Assembly: GCF_004363555.1 (NCBI RefSeq)
Contig: NZ_SNZJ01000018.1
Span: forward strand, 31,454 to 95,453
From: Halomonas ventosae
GTDB taxonomy: Bacteria > Pseudomonadota > Gammaproteobacteria > Pseudomonadales > Halomonadaceae
Length of the DNA stretch: 64,000 nt
Reading direction: 5' to 3'
Shown here: positions 1 through 13,485 of the stretch, in pieces
Position numbering within the stretch: the stretch's first letter is position 1
Layout of the letters: every line of letters starts with the position of its first letter
Translations under genes and position numbers: made by a program
The notes under the pieces: generated by a model
Seen by the model: the letters and a program-made list of their open reading frames with translations, nothing else
Databases searched by the model: none
Told to the model about the DNA's origin: nothing

Positions 1-78
1 AACCTGGCTTTTTTCTTTGGCGCATACGTGGCGGTCCACTTCATGCACTGGCTGGCTCCCTGGCTACTGCGTGAATGA
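1..78 (+). CDS. atpI: ATP synthase subunit I (3' end only)
   Basis: An open frame runs from the window edge to a TGA at 76-78 and encodes 25 residues, ending in HWLAPWLLRE. It is rich in Phe, Trp and Leu, as expected for the last membrane segment of AtpI. AtpI is a small membrane protein that helps assemble the c-ring and usually leads the atp operon. The call rests mainly on its place 24 bases upstream of atpB; the fragment alone is too short to prove it. Confidence 0.65.
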   Translation, partial: NLAFFFGAYVAVHFMHWLAPWLLRE

Positions 79-927
<849 letters not shown>

Positions 928-960
928 AACGCGCAACACTTGATCAACCCCCAACCTTGA

Positions 961-1218
<258 letters not shown>

Positions 1219-1293
1219 CGTGCCGCATACCGGGCGCCCTGCGCTCGGTTTGCCTGTTTCCGGTCGCCACGAACCAGTCAGAGGTACATCCCT

Positions 1294-1764
1294 GTGAATA
1301 TCAACATGACGCTTATCGGGCAGACGATCGCCTTCGCGATCTTTGTCTGGTTCTGCATAAAGTTTGTGTGGCCGCCGATCAGCAACGCGCTCCACGAGCG
1401 GCAGCGCAAGATCGCCGATGGCCTCGATGCGGCCAGTCGGGCTTCCCGCGACCTCGAGCTCGCCCAGGAGAAGGCGGACGCCACCCTGCGTGAGAGCAAG
1501 GAGCAGGCTTCCCAGATCCTCGAGCAGGCCAACAAGCGCTCCTCGCAGATGATCGAGGAGGCCCGCGAGCAGGCCCGCGCCGAAGGTGAGCGCATCGTGG
1601 CATCCGCGCGAGCCGAGATCGACCAGGAAGTCCAGCGTGCCAAAGACGAGCTGCGCGCCCAGGTATCGCATCTGGCGGTCTCCGGGGCCGAGCGGGTTCT
1701 TGAAGCCTCCGTCGACGAGAAGGCACATCGCAAGCTGCTCGACAAGCTTGCCGCCGAACTGTGA
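1294..1764 (+). CDS. atpF: F1Fo ATP synthase subunit b
   Basis: 156 residues. One N-terminal membrane helix ([20 protein letters not shown]) is followed by a long charged coiled coil (about residues 30-140) that forms the peripheral stalk and docks on the delta subunit. The start is GTG at 1294 (protein begins [10 protein letters not shown]), chosen over ATG 1306 because it aligns with the E. coli N-terminus and has GAGG at 1281 at suitable spacing. Length matches the family exactly. Confidence 0.96.
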   Translation: MNINMTLIGQTIAFAIFVWFCIKFVWPPISNALHERQRKIADGLDAASRASRDLELAQEKADATLRESKEQASQILEQANKRSSQMIEEAREQARAEGERIVASARAEIDQEVQRAKDELRAQVSHLAVSGAERVLEASVDEKAHRKLLDKLAAEL

Positions 1765-1775
1765 GGAGGTGACCC

Positions 1776-2312
1776 ATGGCGGAACTGTCTACCGTCGCAC
1801 GACCCTATGCCAAGGCAGCGTTCGACTATGCCCGTGACCAGCAGGTACTGGATGCCTGGTCCGGCTGGCTGGTCACGCTGGGTCGAGTCGTCGCCGTGCG
1901 TGATGTCGAGAAGCTTCTGACCCATCCGGGCCTGGCCGCCGAGCGCAAGGTGGCCCTGTTGCTGGAGCTGGCGGACATCGACATCGACGAGGCGGCGCGT
2001 CGCTTCCTCGACACTCTGGGCGAGAAGGGCCGCCTGCCGGCCCTGACGGCCATCGCCGAACAGTTCGAGCGGCTGCGCGCCGAGCTCGAGAAGCGCGTCG
2101 ATGTCACCGTGGTCTCGGCCTACCCGCTCGACGACAAGCAGCAGAACAAGCTCGCCGGTGCGCTCAAGAAGCGCCTGAATCGCGAAATCTCCATTACCAC
2201 TCAGGTGGACTCCGCGCTTCTCGGTGGTGTCATCCTGCGTGCCGGCGACACCGTCATCGACGGGTCGGTACGCGGTCGACTGACGCGCCTCTCCGAAGCC
2301 CTTACCGCTTGA
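1776..2312 (+). CDS. atpH: F1Fo ATP synthase subunit delta
   Basis: 178 residues, normal for the delta (OSCP-like) subunit that ties the top of the F1 head to the b-dimer stalk. The N-terminal part ([15 protein letters not shown]) is the family signature, and the C-terminal part carries [24 protein letters not shown], the conserved end segment. It starts 11 bases after atpF, with GAGGAGGTG directly before ATG 1776. Confidence 0.96.
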   Translation: MAELSTVARPYAKAAFDYARDQQVLDAWSGWLVTLGRVVAVRDVEKLLTHPGLAAERKVALLLELADIDIDEAARRFLDTLGEKGRLPALTAIAEQFERLRAELEKRVDVTVVSAYPLDDKQQNKLAGALKKRLNREISITTQVDSALLGGVILRAGDTVIDGSVRGRLTRLSEALTA

Positions 2313-2328
2313 GTCTGAGGGACATGGC

Positions 2329-3873
<1,545 letters not shown>

Positions 3874-3880
3874 TCCCGTT

Positions 3881-3906
3881 GGCCCGTCCCGCTTGCGGGG
3901 CGGGCC
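3881..3906 (+). promoter_or_regulatory. intercistronic hairpin between atpA and atpG
   Basis: A 12-bp inverted repeat (GGCCCGTCCCGC / GCGGGGCGGGCC, one G-U pair) with a very tight loop sits 7 bases after the atpA stop. No T-run follows, so it is not a classical terminator. It could slow RNA decay or limit read-through, which would fit the need for three alpha and beta subunits per gamma. The function is inferred. Confidence 0.5.
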
Positions 3907-3944
3907 CTGGAGCTTTCTGAGTGCCACGAACGGAGTAGATCGCT

Positions 3945-4826
3945 ATGGCAGCTGCAAAAGAGATACGCACCCAGATCGGGAGCATCAAGAACACGCAGAA
4001 GATCACCAGCGCCATGGAAATGGTCGCGGCGTCGAAGATGCGCAAGGCCCAGGACCTGATGAAGGCCAGCCAGCCCTATGCGCGTCAGATCCGCAACGTG
4101 GTCTCGCATGTCGCCGATGCCAACCCGGAGTACCGTCACCCCTGGATGGTCGAGCGCGACGCCAAGCGGGTGGGCTATATCGTGGTCTCCACCGACCGTG
4201 GCCTGTGTGGCGGCCTGAACGTCAACCTGTTCAAGGCCGTGGTCAAGGATGCCCGGGCGTGGCGCGACCAGGGCGCGGAGCTCGACTTCTGTGCCCTGGG
4301 CTCCAAGGCCGGCACCTTCTTCAAGAGCTACGGGGGCAACCTCGTCGCGGCGAAGAGCGGCCTGGGCGAGTCGCCCGAGGTCGAGGACCTGATCGGCAGC
4401 GTGAAGGTGATGCTGGATGCCTATGACGAGGGCGAGCTGGACCGCCTGTTCGTGGTGTACAACGAGTTCGTCAACACCATGACCCAGAAGCCGGTGGTCC
4501 GCCAGCTGTTGCCCCTGTCGCCCGATATGGGCACGGATTCGCACGACGAAGAAGACACGCGTCCCGGTAGCTGGGACTACCTGTATGAGCCGGATGCCAA
4601 GGCGCTGCTGGATAGCCTGCTGGTGCGATTCGTCGAATCGCAGGTCTACCAGGCGGTGGTCGAGAACGGGGCCTGCGAGCAGGCCGCGCGGATGATCGCC
4701 ATGAAGAGTGCCACCGACAACGCCGGCAATCTCATCGACGACCTGGAGCTGGTGTACAACAAGGCCCGTCAAGCGGCCATTACCCAGGAAATCTCCGAGA
4801 TCGTCGGTGGTGCCGCCGCCGTATAG
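3945..4826 (+). CDS. atpG: F1Fo ATP synthase subunit gamma
   Basis: 293 residues. The central rotor shaft of F1. The N-terminal coiled-coil helix is clear ([20 protein letters not shown], then [14 protein letters not shown]), as is the matching C-terminal helix with ASEQ-like [15 protein letters not shown] and the end [20 protein letters not shown]. The central Rossmann-like part includes [11 protein letters not shown]. Length is close to the E. coli protein (287). Confidence 0.97.
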   Translation: MAAAKEIRTQIGSIKNTQKITSAMEMVAASKMRKAQDLMKASQPYARQIRNVVSHVADANPEYRHPWMVERDAKRVGYIVVSTDRGLCGGLNVNLFKAVVKDARAWRDQGAELDFCALGSKAGTFFKSYGGNLVAAKSGLGESPEVEDLIGSVKVMLDAYDEGELDRLFVVYNEFVNTMTQKPVVRQLLPLSPDMGTDSHDEEDTRPGSWDYLYEPDAKALLDSLLVRFVESQVYQAVVENGACEQAARMIAMKSATDNAGNLIDDLELVYNKARQAAITQEISEIVGGAAAV

Positions 4827-6269
<1,443 letters not shown>

Positions 6270-6294
6270 TCCCGTCTACCTGGGAGACGTCGTC

Positions 6295-6723
6295 ATGACG
6301 AAAAGCTTCAAGTGCGAGATCGTCAGCGCCGAGGAGGGGATCTTCTCCGGCCAGATCGAGCGGGTCATCGCCACCGGGCGCATGGGCGAGCTGGGGATCC
6401 TCCCCGGCCACGCCCCGCTGCTGACCGAGCTCAAGCCGGGCCCGGTGCGCGTGATCCATGATGGCGGCCAGGAGGAGAACTACTATGTCTCGGGAGGCTT
6501 CCTGGAAGTCCAGCCGGATGTGGTGACCATCCTGGCCGACGCGGCCACCCGCGCCCATGACCTCGATGAGGCGGCGGCCGAGGAGGCACGTCAGCATGCG
6601 CTGAAGAGCCTCAACGACAAGTCCGCCGAGCTGGACTACACCCGGGCATCGGCCGAACTGGCCGAGGCTGCCGCCCAGCTGCGCACGATCCAGCAACTGC
6701 GCAAGAAGGCCGGCAAGGGCTGA
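6295..6723 (+). CDS. atpC: F1Fo ATP synthase subunit epsilon
   Basis: 142 residues. The small rotor subunit that links gamma to the c-ring and can inhibit ATP hydrolysis. The N-terminal beta sandwich (FKCEIVSAEEGIFSGQIERV, then GELGILPGHAPLLTELKPG) and the C-terminal two-helix part (ending QLRTIQQLRKKAGKG) are both present. It lies 25 bases after atpD and is the last gene of the operon. Confidence 0.97.
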   Translation: MTKSFKCEIVSAEEGIFSGQIERVIATGRMGELGILPGHAPLLTELKPGPVRVIHDGGQEENYYVSGGFLEVQPDVVTILADAATRAHDLDEAAAEEARQHALKSLNDKSAELDYTRASAELAEAAAQLRTIQQLRKKAGKG

Positions 6724-6745
6724 TCCCGCCTCGTGCCGTCGACCG

Positions 6746-6774
6746 CGCCCCCCGTACCCAGTGTCCGGGGGGCG
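6746..6774 (+). terminator. atp operon terminator
   Basis: A perfect 9-bp stem (CGCCCCCCG / CGGGGGGCG) with an 11-base loop, followed by TTGT, lies 22 bases after the atpC stop and before mgtE. The T-tract is short, but position and stem strength fit a Rho-independent terminator. Confidence 0.75.
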
Positions 6775-6828
6775 TTGTCGTCTCTGGCGGCCACCGGTTG
6801 ACGACACGGCGTTCACAGGAGGATAGCC

Positions 6829-8205
6829 ATGTCCCTCGATGACACCCTGCAGCCGCACCGTACGGCGCTGATGACCGCCCTGGAGGAGGAGGACGACGAT
6901 CGGCTCGGCGTGCTGCTGGGCGAGCTGCGGTCGGCGGACATCGGCGAGCTCGTCGAGGACGCCCTGGGCGAGGACGAGGAGGGCCTGCCGGTGGCCCTGG
7001 CGCTGCTCGACGGCCTGCCCCTCGAGCGGCGTGCCAATGTGCTGGGCTACCTGCCAGGCGAGGAGCAGCGGGCGGTCGCCGAGGCGATGGAGGACAAGGC
7101 GCTGCTGCTGCTGCTCGAGGAGATGGGCTCCGACGAGCGGACCGACCTGTTCAAGGTGCTGGACGAGGATCGGCGCGAGGCCCTGCTGCGGCGCATGGCC
7201 CACCGCGAGCGCGAGGAACTCAAGCGGCTGGCCAGCTACGAGGAGGGCACTGCCGGGGCGATCATGACCGCGGACTACGTGGCCATCCCGACGGGGATGA
7301 CCGTCTCCCGCGCCCTGATGCGGGTGCGGCAGACGGCCCCGGATGCCGAGACGGTCTACCAGCTCTATATCGTCGATCCCGAGGGGCGCCTGGCCGGCAC
7401 CCTGTCGCTGCGCCAGCTGATGGTGGCGCGCCCCGGTGCGCTGATCGACGACCTGATGATCAAGGACGTGATCAGCGCCAGCGTCGACGAGGCCCAGGAG
7501 GAGGTGGCACGCACCGTTGCTCGCTACGACCTGCTGGCCCTGCCGGTGGTCGACGCCGAGCGGCGCCTGGTGGGCATCGTCACGCATGATGACGCCATGG
7601 ACGTGGTGGAGTCCGAGGCCACCGAGGATATCCACAAGGGGATGTCCATCGGCGCGCTGGAGGACGGGGTCAGCCGGGTGCCGCTGTGGAGCCTCTACCG
7701 CAAGCGGGTCACCTGGCTGGTGCTGCTGGTGTTCGGCAACCTCTTCTCCGGGGCCGGCATCGCCTACTTCGAGGAGACCATCGCCGCCCAGGTGGCGCTG
7801 GTCTTCTTCCTGCCGCTGCTGATCGGCAGCGGCGGCAACGCCGGCGCCCAGGCCGCCACCCTGATGGTGCGCGGCATGGCCACCGGCGACGTGGGCGTCA
7901 AGGACTGGGGCAAGCTGCTGGGCCGCGAGCTGCTGGTGGCCGGCTCCCTGGGGCTGACCATGGCGCTGGCCGTGGCGCCCATCGGGGTGATCCGCGGCGG
8001 TGAGGCGGTGGCGATGGTGGTGGCGGTGAGCATGATCTGTATCGTGCTGTTCGGCAGCCTGCTGGGCATGTGCCTGCCCTTCGTGCTCGACCGCCTGGGC
8101 TGGGACCCGGCCACTGCCTCGGCGCCGCTGGTGACGACCGTGATCGATGCCTCGGGGGTAGTGATCTACTTCGGCTTCGCCACCGCCATGCTGTCGGGCG
8201 TCTGA
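6829..8205 (+). CDS. mgtE: magnesium transporter MgtE
   Basis: 458 residues, typical for MgtE, a magnesium-gated Mg2+ channel of the inner membrane. Layout: an acidic superhelical N domain (about residues 25-130), two CBS domains (about 135-260, with SLRQLMVARPGALIDDLM and VGIVTHDDAMDVVESE), a connecting helix, then five membrane segments from about residue 285. The pore region contains SGGNAGAQAATLMVRG, the MgtE signature. It has its own ribosome site (AGGAGG before ATG 6829). No riboswitch was recognised upstream. Confidence 0.95.
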   Translation: MSLDDTLQPHRTALMTALEEEDDDRLGVLLGELRSADIGELVEDALGEDEEGLPVALALLDGLPLERRANVLGYLPGEEQRAVAEAMEDKALLLLLEEMGSDERTDLFKVLDEDRREALLRRMAHREREELKRLASYEEGTAGAIMTADYVAIPTGMTVSRALMRVRQTAPDAETVYQLYIVDPEGRLAGTLSLRQLMVARPGALIDDLMIKDVISASVDEAQEEVARTVARYDLLALPVVDAERRLVGIVTHDDAMDVVESEATEDIHKGMSIGALEDGVSRVPLWSLYRKRVTWLVLLVFGNLFSGAGIAYFEETIAAQVALVFFLPLLIGSGGNAGAQAATLMVRGMATGDVGVKDWGKLLGRELLVAGSLGLTMALAVAPIGVIRGGEAVAMVVAVSMICIVLFGSLLGMCLPFVLDRLGWDPATASAPLVTTVIDASGVVIYFGFATAMLSGV

Positions 8206-8292
8206 CCCCCTGGCGGCGGACATCCGGGCCGCGGATGTGTATCCTCTGCTTCCGCCGAGGTGTCGGCGACTTCCACCCACACGGACCGTTCC

Positions 8293-9102
8293 ATGGACTG
8301 GCTACAGATCGTTGTCCTCTCGATCGTTCAGGGATTGACCGAGTTCCTGCCGATCTCCAGCTCCGCTCACCTGATCCTGGTGCCGGTCTTCACCGACTGG
8401 AACGACCAGGGCCTGGCCTTCGACGTCGCCCTGCACATCGGCAGCCTGAGCGCGGTGGTGCTCTACTTCCGCCATGAGCTGGTCGGCATGACCGCCAGCT
8501 GGTGTCGAAGCGTGACGGGGCGCGGCACCGATGAGGAGGCGCGTCTGGCCTGGTGGGTGATCCTCGCCACCATCCCGGTGGGGGTCGCGGGGCTGGCCTT
8601 TAAGGACACCATCGAGGTCGTCATGCGCTCGCCGCTGGTCATCGCCGGGGGCCTGATCGGCTTCGGCCTGCTGCTCGCCTACGCCGACTGGCGACGCCGC
8701 GGCTCGCGAAACGAGTATCACCTGAGCTGGCAGGATGCCCTCTGGATCGGCCTGGCCCAGGCCCTGGCGCTGATCCCCGGCACCTCCCGTTCCGGCATCA
8801 CCATGACCGCAGGACTGCTGCTGGGCCTGAACCGGGAGAGCGCGGCACGCTTCTCCTTCCTGCTGTCGATCCCGGTGATCGTGCTGGCCGGTGGCCTGGA
8901 GATCGTCGGGCTCGCCGGCGCCCCCGGACCGGTGGACTGGGGCGCCCTGATCATGGGGGCGCTGCTCTCGGGCATCAGTGCCTATCTCTGCATCCACTTC
9001 TTCCTGGTCTTCATCAAGCGTATCGGCATGCAGCCCTTCGTGGTCTACCGCCTGGTGCTGGGTGTGGCCCTGATCTGGCTATTCGGAGGTTCCCCGTCAT
9101 GA
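8293..9102 (+). CDS. uppP: undecaprenyl-diphosphatase
   Basis: 269 residues. Removes a phosphate from undecaprenyl diphosphate in the membrane so that the lipid carrier for peptidoglycan and O-antigen can be reused. Both family motifs are present: GLTEFLPISSSAH near the N-terminus and PGTSRSGITM in the middle. Multiple hydrophobic helices occur. Start ATG 8293 is chosen because it gives MDWLQIVVLSIVQG; the frame stays open to a GTG at 8260. Its stop overlaps the start of apbE by four bases. Confidence 0.94.
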   Translation: MDWLQIVVLSIVQGLTEFLPISSSAHLILVPVFTDWNDQGLAFDVALHIGSLSAVVLYFRHELVGMTASWCRSVTGRGTDEEARLAWWVILATIPVGVAGLAFKDTIEVVMRSPLVIAGGLIGFGLLLAYADWRRRGSRNEYHLSWQDALWIGLAQALALIPGTSRSGITMTAGLLLGLNRESAARFSFLLSIPVIVLAGGLEIVGLAGAPGPVDWGALIMGALLSGISAYLCIHFFLVFIKRIGMQPFVVYRLVLGVALIWLFGGSPS

Positions 9103-10202
9103 GCGTCTGGCGTTCCCTGTGGCTGCTCCTGCTGATCCTCGTGATGGCGGGCTGCTCCGAACGCGACCGGCCACTGGACTCGCCGGTGACCCTGGAGGGA
9201 GAGACCTTCGGCACCTTCTACCAGGTGACCATCGCCGACCCCCTGACCCAGGGAGAGGCCAATGAACTGGAGGAGGGCATCCAGGCCGAGCTTGAGGCGG
9301 TGGATGCGGCCATGTCCACCTGGCGAGAGGATTCCGAGCTGATGGCCTTCAACGAGGCACCGCTGGGCAAGTGGCAGCCGCTCTCCGACGCGCTGATCGA
9401 GGTGCTGGCCATCGGCCAGTCGGTGGCCGAGACCAGCGACGGGGCCTTCGACATGACCATCGGCGGGCTGGTCAACCTGTGGAGCTTCGGGCCCGAGGCG
9501 CGTCCGCGGGAGGTACCGGACGAGGCCACCCTGGCCGCCCGACTGGCCGAGATCGGCCCCGACAGCCTGGAGGTCGACGAGCAGGCGTTCCAGGCCCGGC
9601 GCCTGCGCGATGTCTTCGTCGACCTCTCCGGCGTGGCCAAGGGCCATGCCACCGACCGGGTCGCGGCCTACCTGACCCGGCAGGAGATCGAGCACTACCT
9701 GGTCAACCTGGGCGGGGAGGTCAGGGTGCGCGGCCATCGCGACGCCGAGTCCGAGCCCTGGCGCATCGGCGTCGAGATCCCCCGGGATGGCCCCCAGGCC
9801 GCCCGGCATGTGCTGCCGCTGGAGGACATCGCGGTGGCCACCTCCGGCGACTACCGCAACTACTTTGAACACGACGGCCAGCGCTACTCCCACACCCTGG
9901 ACCCGCGCACCGGCCGGCCCATCGATCATCGCCTGGCCTCGGTGACCGTCGTCCACCCCTCCGACGCCTGGGCCGACGCCTGGGCCACCGCCCTGCTGGT
10001 GCTCGGCGAGGAGGCGGGCATGGCGCTGGCCCGGGAGCGCTCGCTCGCGGTGCTGATGCTGGTGCGCCAGGGCGAGGGCTGGGCGAGCCTCGCCAGCCCG
10101 GCCTTCGTGGACCATTTCGGCCGCGAGGCCGTCGACGGCCTCGGCGTCACCGTGGTCGATGGACCGGCAGCCGGCGCGGCGGCGGAAGCGGGCCGCCCCT
10201 AG
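9099..10202 (+). CDS. apbE: FAD:protein FMN transferase, lipoprotein
   Basis: 367 residues. ApbE covalently attaches FMN to threonine residues of periplasmic-side flavoproteins such as the Nqr and Rnf subunits. The N-terminus is a lipoprotein signal with lipobox VMAGC (Cys19). Family motifs include MSTWREDSELMAFN, DGAFDMTIGGLVNLWSFG, VDLSGVAKGHATD, LVNLGGEVRV and SHTLDPRTGRPI. It overlaps uppP by four bases, so the two are likely translationally coupled. An Nqr sodium pump target is likely in a halophile, but none is seen here. Confidence 0.94.
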   Translation: MSVWRSLWLLLLILVMAGCSERDRPLDSPVTLEGETFGTFYQVTIADPLTQGEANELEEGIQAELEAVDAAMSTWREDSELMAFNEAPLGKWQPLSDALIEVLAIGQSVAETSDGAFDMTIGGLVNLWSFGPEARPREVPDEATLAARLAEIGPDSLEVDEQAFQARRLRDVFVDLSGVAKGHATDRVAAYLTRQEIEHYLVNLGGEVRVRGHRDAESEPWRIGVEIPRDGPQAARHVLPLEDIAVATSGDYRNYFEHDGQRYSHTLDPRTGRPIDHRLASVTVVHPSDAWADAWATALLVLGEEAGMALARERSLAVLMLVRQGEGWASLASPAFVDHFGREAVDGLGVTVVDGPAAGAAAEAGRP

Positions 10203-10270
10203 ACATGGCGGGAGAGGCGGGACGCCCCCTAGAATAGACGGGATCAGACGAACCAGCACAAGGAGTCATG

Positions 10271-11638
10271 ATGACGCTCGACGTGGTGATACTGGCAGCG
10301 GGGCAGGGAACCCGCATGCGCTCGACCCGGCCCAAGGTGCTGCACCGGCTGGCCGGCAAGCCGATGGTGCGTCACGTGATCGACACCGCCCGGGGGCTCG
10401 AGGCCGAGCGCACCCATGTGGTGGTGGGCCACGGGGCCGAGCAGGTCCGCGAGGCACTGGCCGACTGCCGGGTGCACTTCGCCCTGCAGGTCGAGCAGAA
10501 GGGTACCGGCCATGCCGTGGCCCAGACGCTGGAGGCGCTCGGCGAGGGCAAGGTGCTGGTGCTCTACGGCGACGTGCCGCTGATCCGGCGCGAGACCCTG
10601 GTCGAGCTGCTTGCCCATGTCGACGAGCGGCACCTGGGTCTGCTCACCGTGACCCTGGAGGACCCCGCGGGCTACGGGCGTATCCTGCGCAACGCGGCCG
10701 GTGAGGTGGTGGCCATCGTCGAGCACAAGGATGCCTCCGAGTCCGAGCGGGCCGTGCGCGAGTGCAATACCGGCATCATGGCCATGACCGCCGCCCAGCT
10801 GCGCCGCTGGCTGCCGCGTCTCTCCGCCGACAACGCCCAGGGCGAGTACTACCTGACCGACATCATCGCCATGGCCGCCGCCGAGGGGGTGAGCATCGCC
10901 ACCGCCCAGCCGGCGCGACCGCTGGAGGTCGAGGGCGTCAACAACCGCGCCCAGATGGCCCGCCTGGAGCGCGCCCACCAGCACGACATCGCCGAGCGAC
11001 TGATGGAGCAGGGGGTGGCGCTGGCCGACCCGTCGCGCCTCGACGTGCGTGGCCGGCTGACCTGCGGTCATGACGTGGAGATCGACGTGGGCTGCGTCTT
11101 CGAGGGCGAGGTGGAGCTGGGCGAGGGGGTGCGCATCGGGCCCCACTGCGTGATCCGCGACAGCCATGTCGGCGCCGAGAGCGTGATCGACTCCCACAGC
11201 GTCCTCGACGGGGCGGTGGTGGCCGGGCGCAATCGCATCGGCCCCTTCGCCCGGCTGCGCCCCGGCTCGCGGCTGGCGGTGGGGGCCAAGGTCGGCAACT
11301 TCGTCGAGACCAAGAACGTCGAGGTGGGCGAGGGCAGCAAGATCAACCACCTGAGCTATGTGGGCGACGCCCGGCTCGGGCATGATGTCAACGTCGGCGC
11401 CGGGACCATCACCTGCAACTACGATGGCGTCAACAAGCACCGTACCGAGATCGGCGACGAGGCCTTCATCGGCTCCAACACGGCGCTGGTGGCGCCGGTC
11501 AGCGTCGGCCGCGGCGCCACCGTGGGCGCCGGTTCGACCATCAGCAAGGATGTCGCCGACAACGCCCTGGCCGTCTCCCGGGGCCGCCAGGTGAGCAAGG
11601 CCGACTGGCCGCGGCCGACCAAGCGCCAGGAACCCTGA
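10271..11638 (+). CDS. glmU: bifunctional UDP-GlcNAc pyrophosphorylase / GlcN-1-P acetyltransferase
   Basis: 455 residues. Makes UDP-N-acetylglucosamine for peptidoglycan and LPS in two steps. The N-terminal half is the uridylyltransferase (LAAGQGTRMRSTRPKVLH, then GDVPLI). The C-terminal half is a left-handed beta helix acetyltransferase with hexapeptide repeats and NFVETKNVEVGEGSKINHLS and GAGTITCNYDG. Two adjacent ATG codons (10268, 10271) precede the gene; the second has better spacing from AGGAG at 10261. glmS follows 11 bases after the stop. Confidence 0.97.
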   Translation: MTLDVVILAAGQGTRMRSTRPKVLHRLAGKPMVRHVIDTARGLEAERTHVVVGHGAEQVREALADCRVHFALQVEQKGTGHAVAQTLEALGEGKVLVLYGDVPLIRRETLVELLAHVDERHLGLLTVTLEDPAGYGRILRNAAGEVVAIVEHKDASESERAVRECNTGIMAMTAAQLRRWLPRLSADNAQGEYYLTDIIAMAAAEGVSIATAQPARPLEVEGVNNRAQMARLERAHQHDIAERLMEQGVALADPSRLDVRGRLTCGHDVEIDVGCVFEGEVELGEGVRIGPHCVIRDSHVGAESVIDSHSVLDGAVVAGRNRIGPFARLRPGSRLAVGAKVGNFVETKNVEVGEGSKINHLSYVGDARLGHDVNVGAGTITCNYDGVNKHRTEIGDEAFIGSNTALVAPVSVGRGATVGAGSTISKDVADNALAVSRGRQVSKADWPRPTKRQEP

Positions 11639-11649
11639 GGAGAGGTCAT

Positions 11650-13485
11650 ATGTGTGGAATCGTCGGTGCCGTTGCCCAACGCAACGTCCAGGGCATCCTG
11701 CTGGAGGGGCTCAAGCGCCTGGAGTATCGCGGCTATGACTCCGCCGGCATGGCGGTGCTCGCCCCGGAGGGACGCCTGCAGCGACGGCGTGCCCTGGGCA
11801 AGGTGGCGGCCCTGGAGGAGCGCCTGGTCGACGAGCCGCTGCCGGGACACAGCGGGATCGCCCATACCCGCTGGGCGACCCACGGCCGCCCCAGCGAGGC
11901 CAATGCCCACCCGCACCAGTCCGGCGAGCGGCTGGCGGTGGTGCACAACGGCATCATCGAGAACCATGAGGCGCTGCGGCGCGAGCTCGAGGCCGAGGGC
12001 TACGCCTTCACCTCCGAGACCGACACCGAGGTGATCGCCCACCTGCTGGAGCGGGAGAGTCGTGAGGCCGGTGACCTGCTCACCGCCGTTCGGCGGGTAC
12101 TGGCCCGGCTGGACGGTGCCTATGCGCTGGGGGTGATCCATGCCGAGGAACCCGACGTCGTCATCGGCGCCCGCAAGGGCAGCCCGCTGGTGGTGGGGGT
12201 GGGTATCGACGAGGCCTTCCTGGCCTCCGACCCCCTGGCCCTGCTGCAGGTCACCGACCGCTTCATCTACCTCGAGGAAGGAGACGCGGTGCGCCTCTCC
12301 GCCGGCGGGCGCATCGAGGTGTTCGATGCCCGGGGCATGGCGGTCGAGCGTGAGGTGCACACCTTCGAGCATGGCGACGGGGCGGCCAGCAAGGGCGACT
12401 ATCGCCACTTCATGCTCAAGGAGATCCATGAGCAGCCGATGGTGATCGCGGCCGCCCTGGAGGGGCGCCTGGGCGAGCGCTCGGTGCTGGTGGAGAGTTT
12501 CGGCCCCGAGGCCGAGGCCCTCTTCGGGCAGGTCAGGCAGGTCCATATCGTCGCCTGCGGCACCAGCTACCATGCCGGCATGGTGGCCCGCTACTGGCTC
12601 GAGCGCTATGCCGGGTTGCCGGTGCAGGTGGAGGTGGCCTCGGAGTATCGCTATCGCCAGGTGGTGGTGCCGGAGGGAACCCTCTTCGTCACCCTCTCCC
12701 AGTCCGGCGAGACCGCCGATACCCTGGCGGCGCTGCGCTTCGCGCGGGAGCGCGGCTATCTGGCCAGCCTGGCGATCTGCAACGTGCCGGGCAGCTCGCT
12801 GGTGCGCGAGTCGGACCTGACCCTGATGACCCAGGCCGGGCCCGAGATCGGCGTGGCCTCCACCAAGGCCTTCACCACCCAGCTCACCGCCCTGATGCTG
12901 ATGACCCTGGCACTGGGCCGGGTACGGGGCCTGGCCGAGGCCGAGCAGGCAAGCCTGGTCCAGGGGCTGCGTGAACTGCCCGGCCTGGTGGCACGGGTGC
13001 TGGAACTGGACCCGGCCATCGAGCGGCTCTCCATGGCCTTCGCCGAGAAGCACCATGCCCTCTTCCTGGGCCGCGGCGCCCACTTTCCCATCGCCCTGGA
13101 GGGTGCGCTCAAGCTCAAGGAGATCTCCTATATCCATGCCGAGGCCTACCCGGCGGGCGAGCTCAAGCACGGTCCGCTGGCGCTGGTCGACAGCGAGATG
13201 CCGGTCATCTCCGTGGCGCCCAACGACGAGCTCCTCGACAAGCTCAAGTCGAACCTTCAGGAGGTGCGCGCCCGGGGTGGCGAGCTCTTCGTCTTCGCCG
13301 ACGAGCAGGTGGGGCTGAACGAGGAGGAGCACGTGCACGTGCTGCGCCTGCCCCATGTGCACGAGGCGCTGGCGCCGATCCTCTATACCCTGCCGCTTCA
13401 GCTGCTCAGCTACCACGTGGCGGTGCTCAAGGGCACCGACGTGGACCAGCCGCGCAACCTGGCCAAGTCCGTCACCGTGGAGTGA
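11650..13485 (+). CDS. glmS: glutamine--fructose-6-phosphate aminotransferase (isomerizing)
   Basis: 611 residues, full length. Converts fructose-6-P and glutamine to glucosamine-6-P, the step that supplies the GlmM-GlmU pathway. Cys2 in MCGIVGAV is the glutaminase nucleophile. Residues about 1-220 form the GATase2 domain and about 285-600 hold two SIS sugar isomerase domains (CGTSYHAG; SQSGETADTLAALR). The C-terminus KSVTVE is the family end. Its leader has no ribozyme signature. The stop overlaps the DUF72 gene by four bases. Confidence 0.97.
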   Translation: MCGIVGAVAQRNVQGILLEGLKRLEYRGYDSAGMAVLAPEGRLQRRRALGKVAALEERLVDEPLPGHSGIAHTRWATHGRPSEANAHPHQSGERLAVVHNGIIENHEALRRELEAEGYAFTSETDTEVIAHLLERESREAGDLLTAVRRVLARLDGAYALGVIHAEEPDVVIGARKGSPLVVGVGIDEAFLASDPLALLQVTDRFIYLEEGDAVRLSAGGRIEVFDARGMAVEREVHTFEHGDGAASKGDYRHFMLKEIHEQPMVIAAALEGRLGERSVLVESFGPEAEALFGQVRQVHIVACGTSYHAGMVARYWLERYAGLPVQVEVASEYRYRQVVVPEGTLFVTLSQSGETADTLAALRFARERGYLASLAICNVPGSSLVRESDLTLMTQAGPEIGVASTKAFTTQLTALMLMTLALGRVRGLAEAEQASLVQGLRELPGLVARVLELDPAIERLSMAFAEKHHALFLGRGAHFPIALEGALKLKEISYIHAEAYPAGELKHGPLALVDSEMPVISVAPNDELLDKLKSNLQEVRARGGELFVFADEQVGLNEEEHVHVLRLPHVHEALAPILYTLPLQLLSYHVAVLKGTDVDQPRNLAKSVTVE

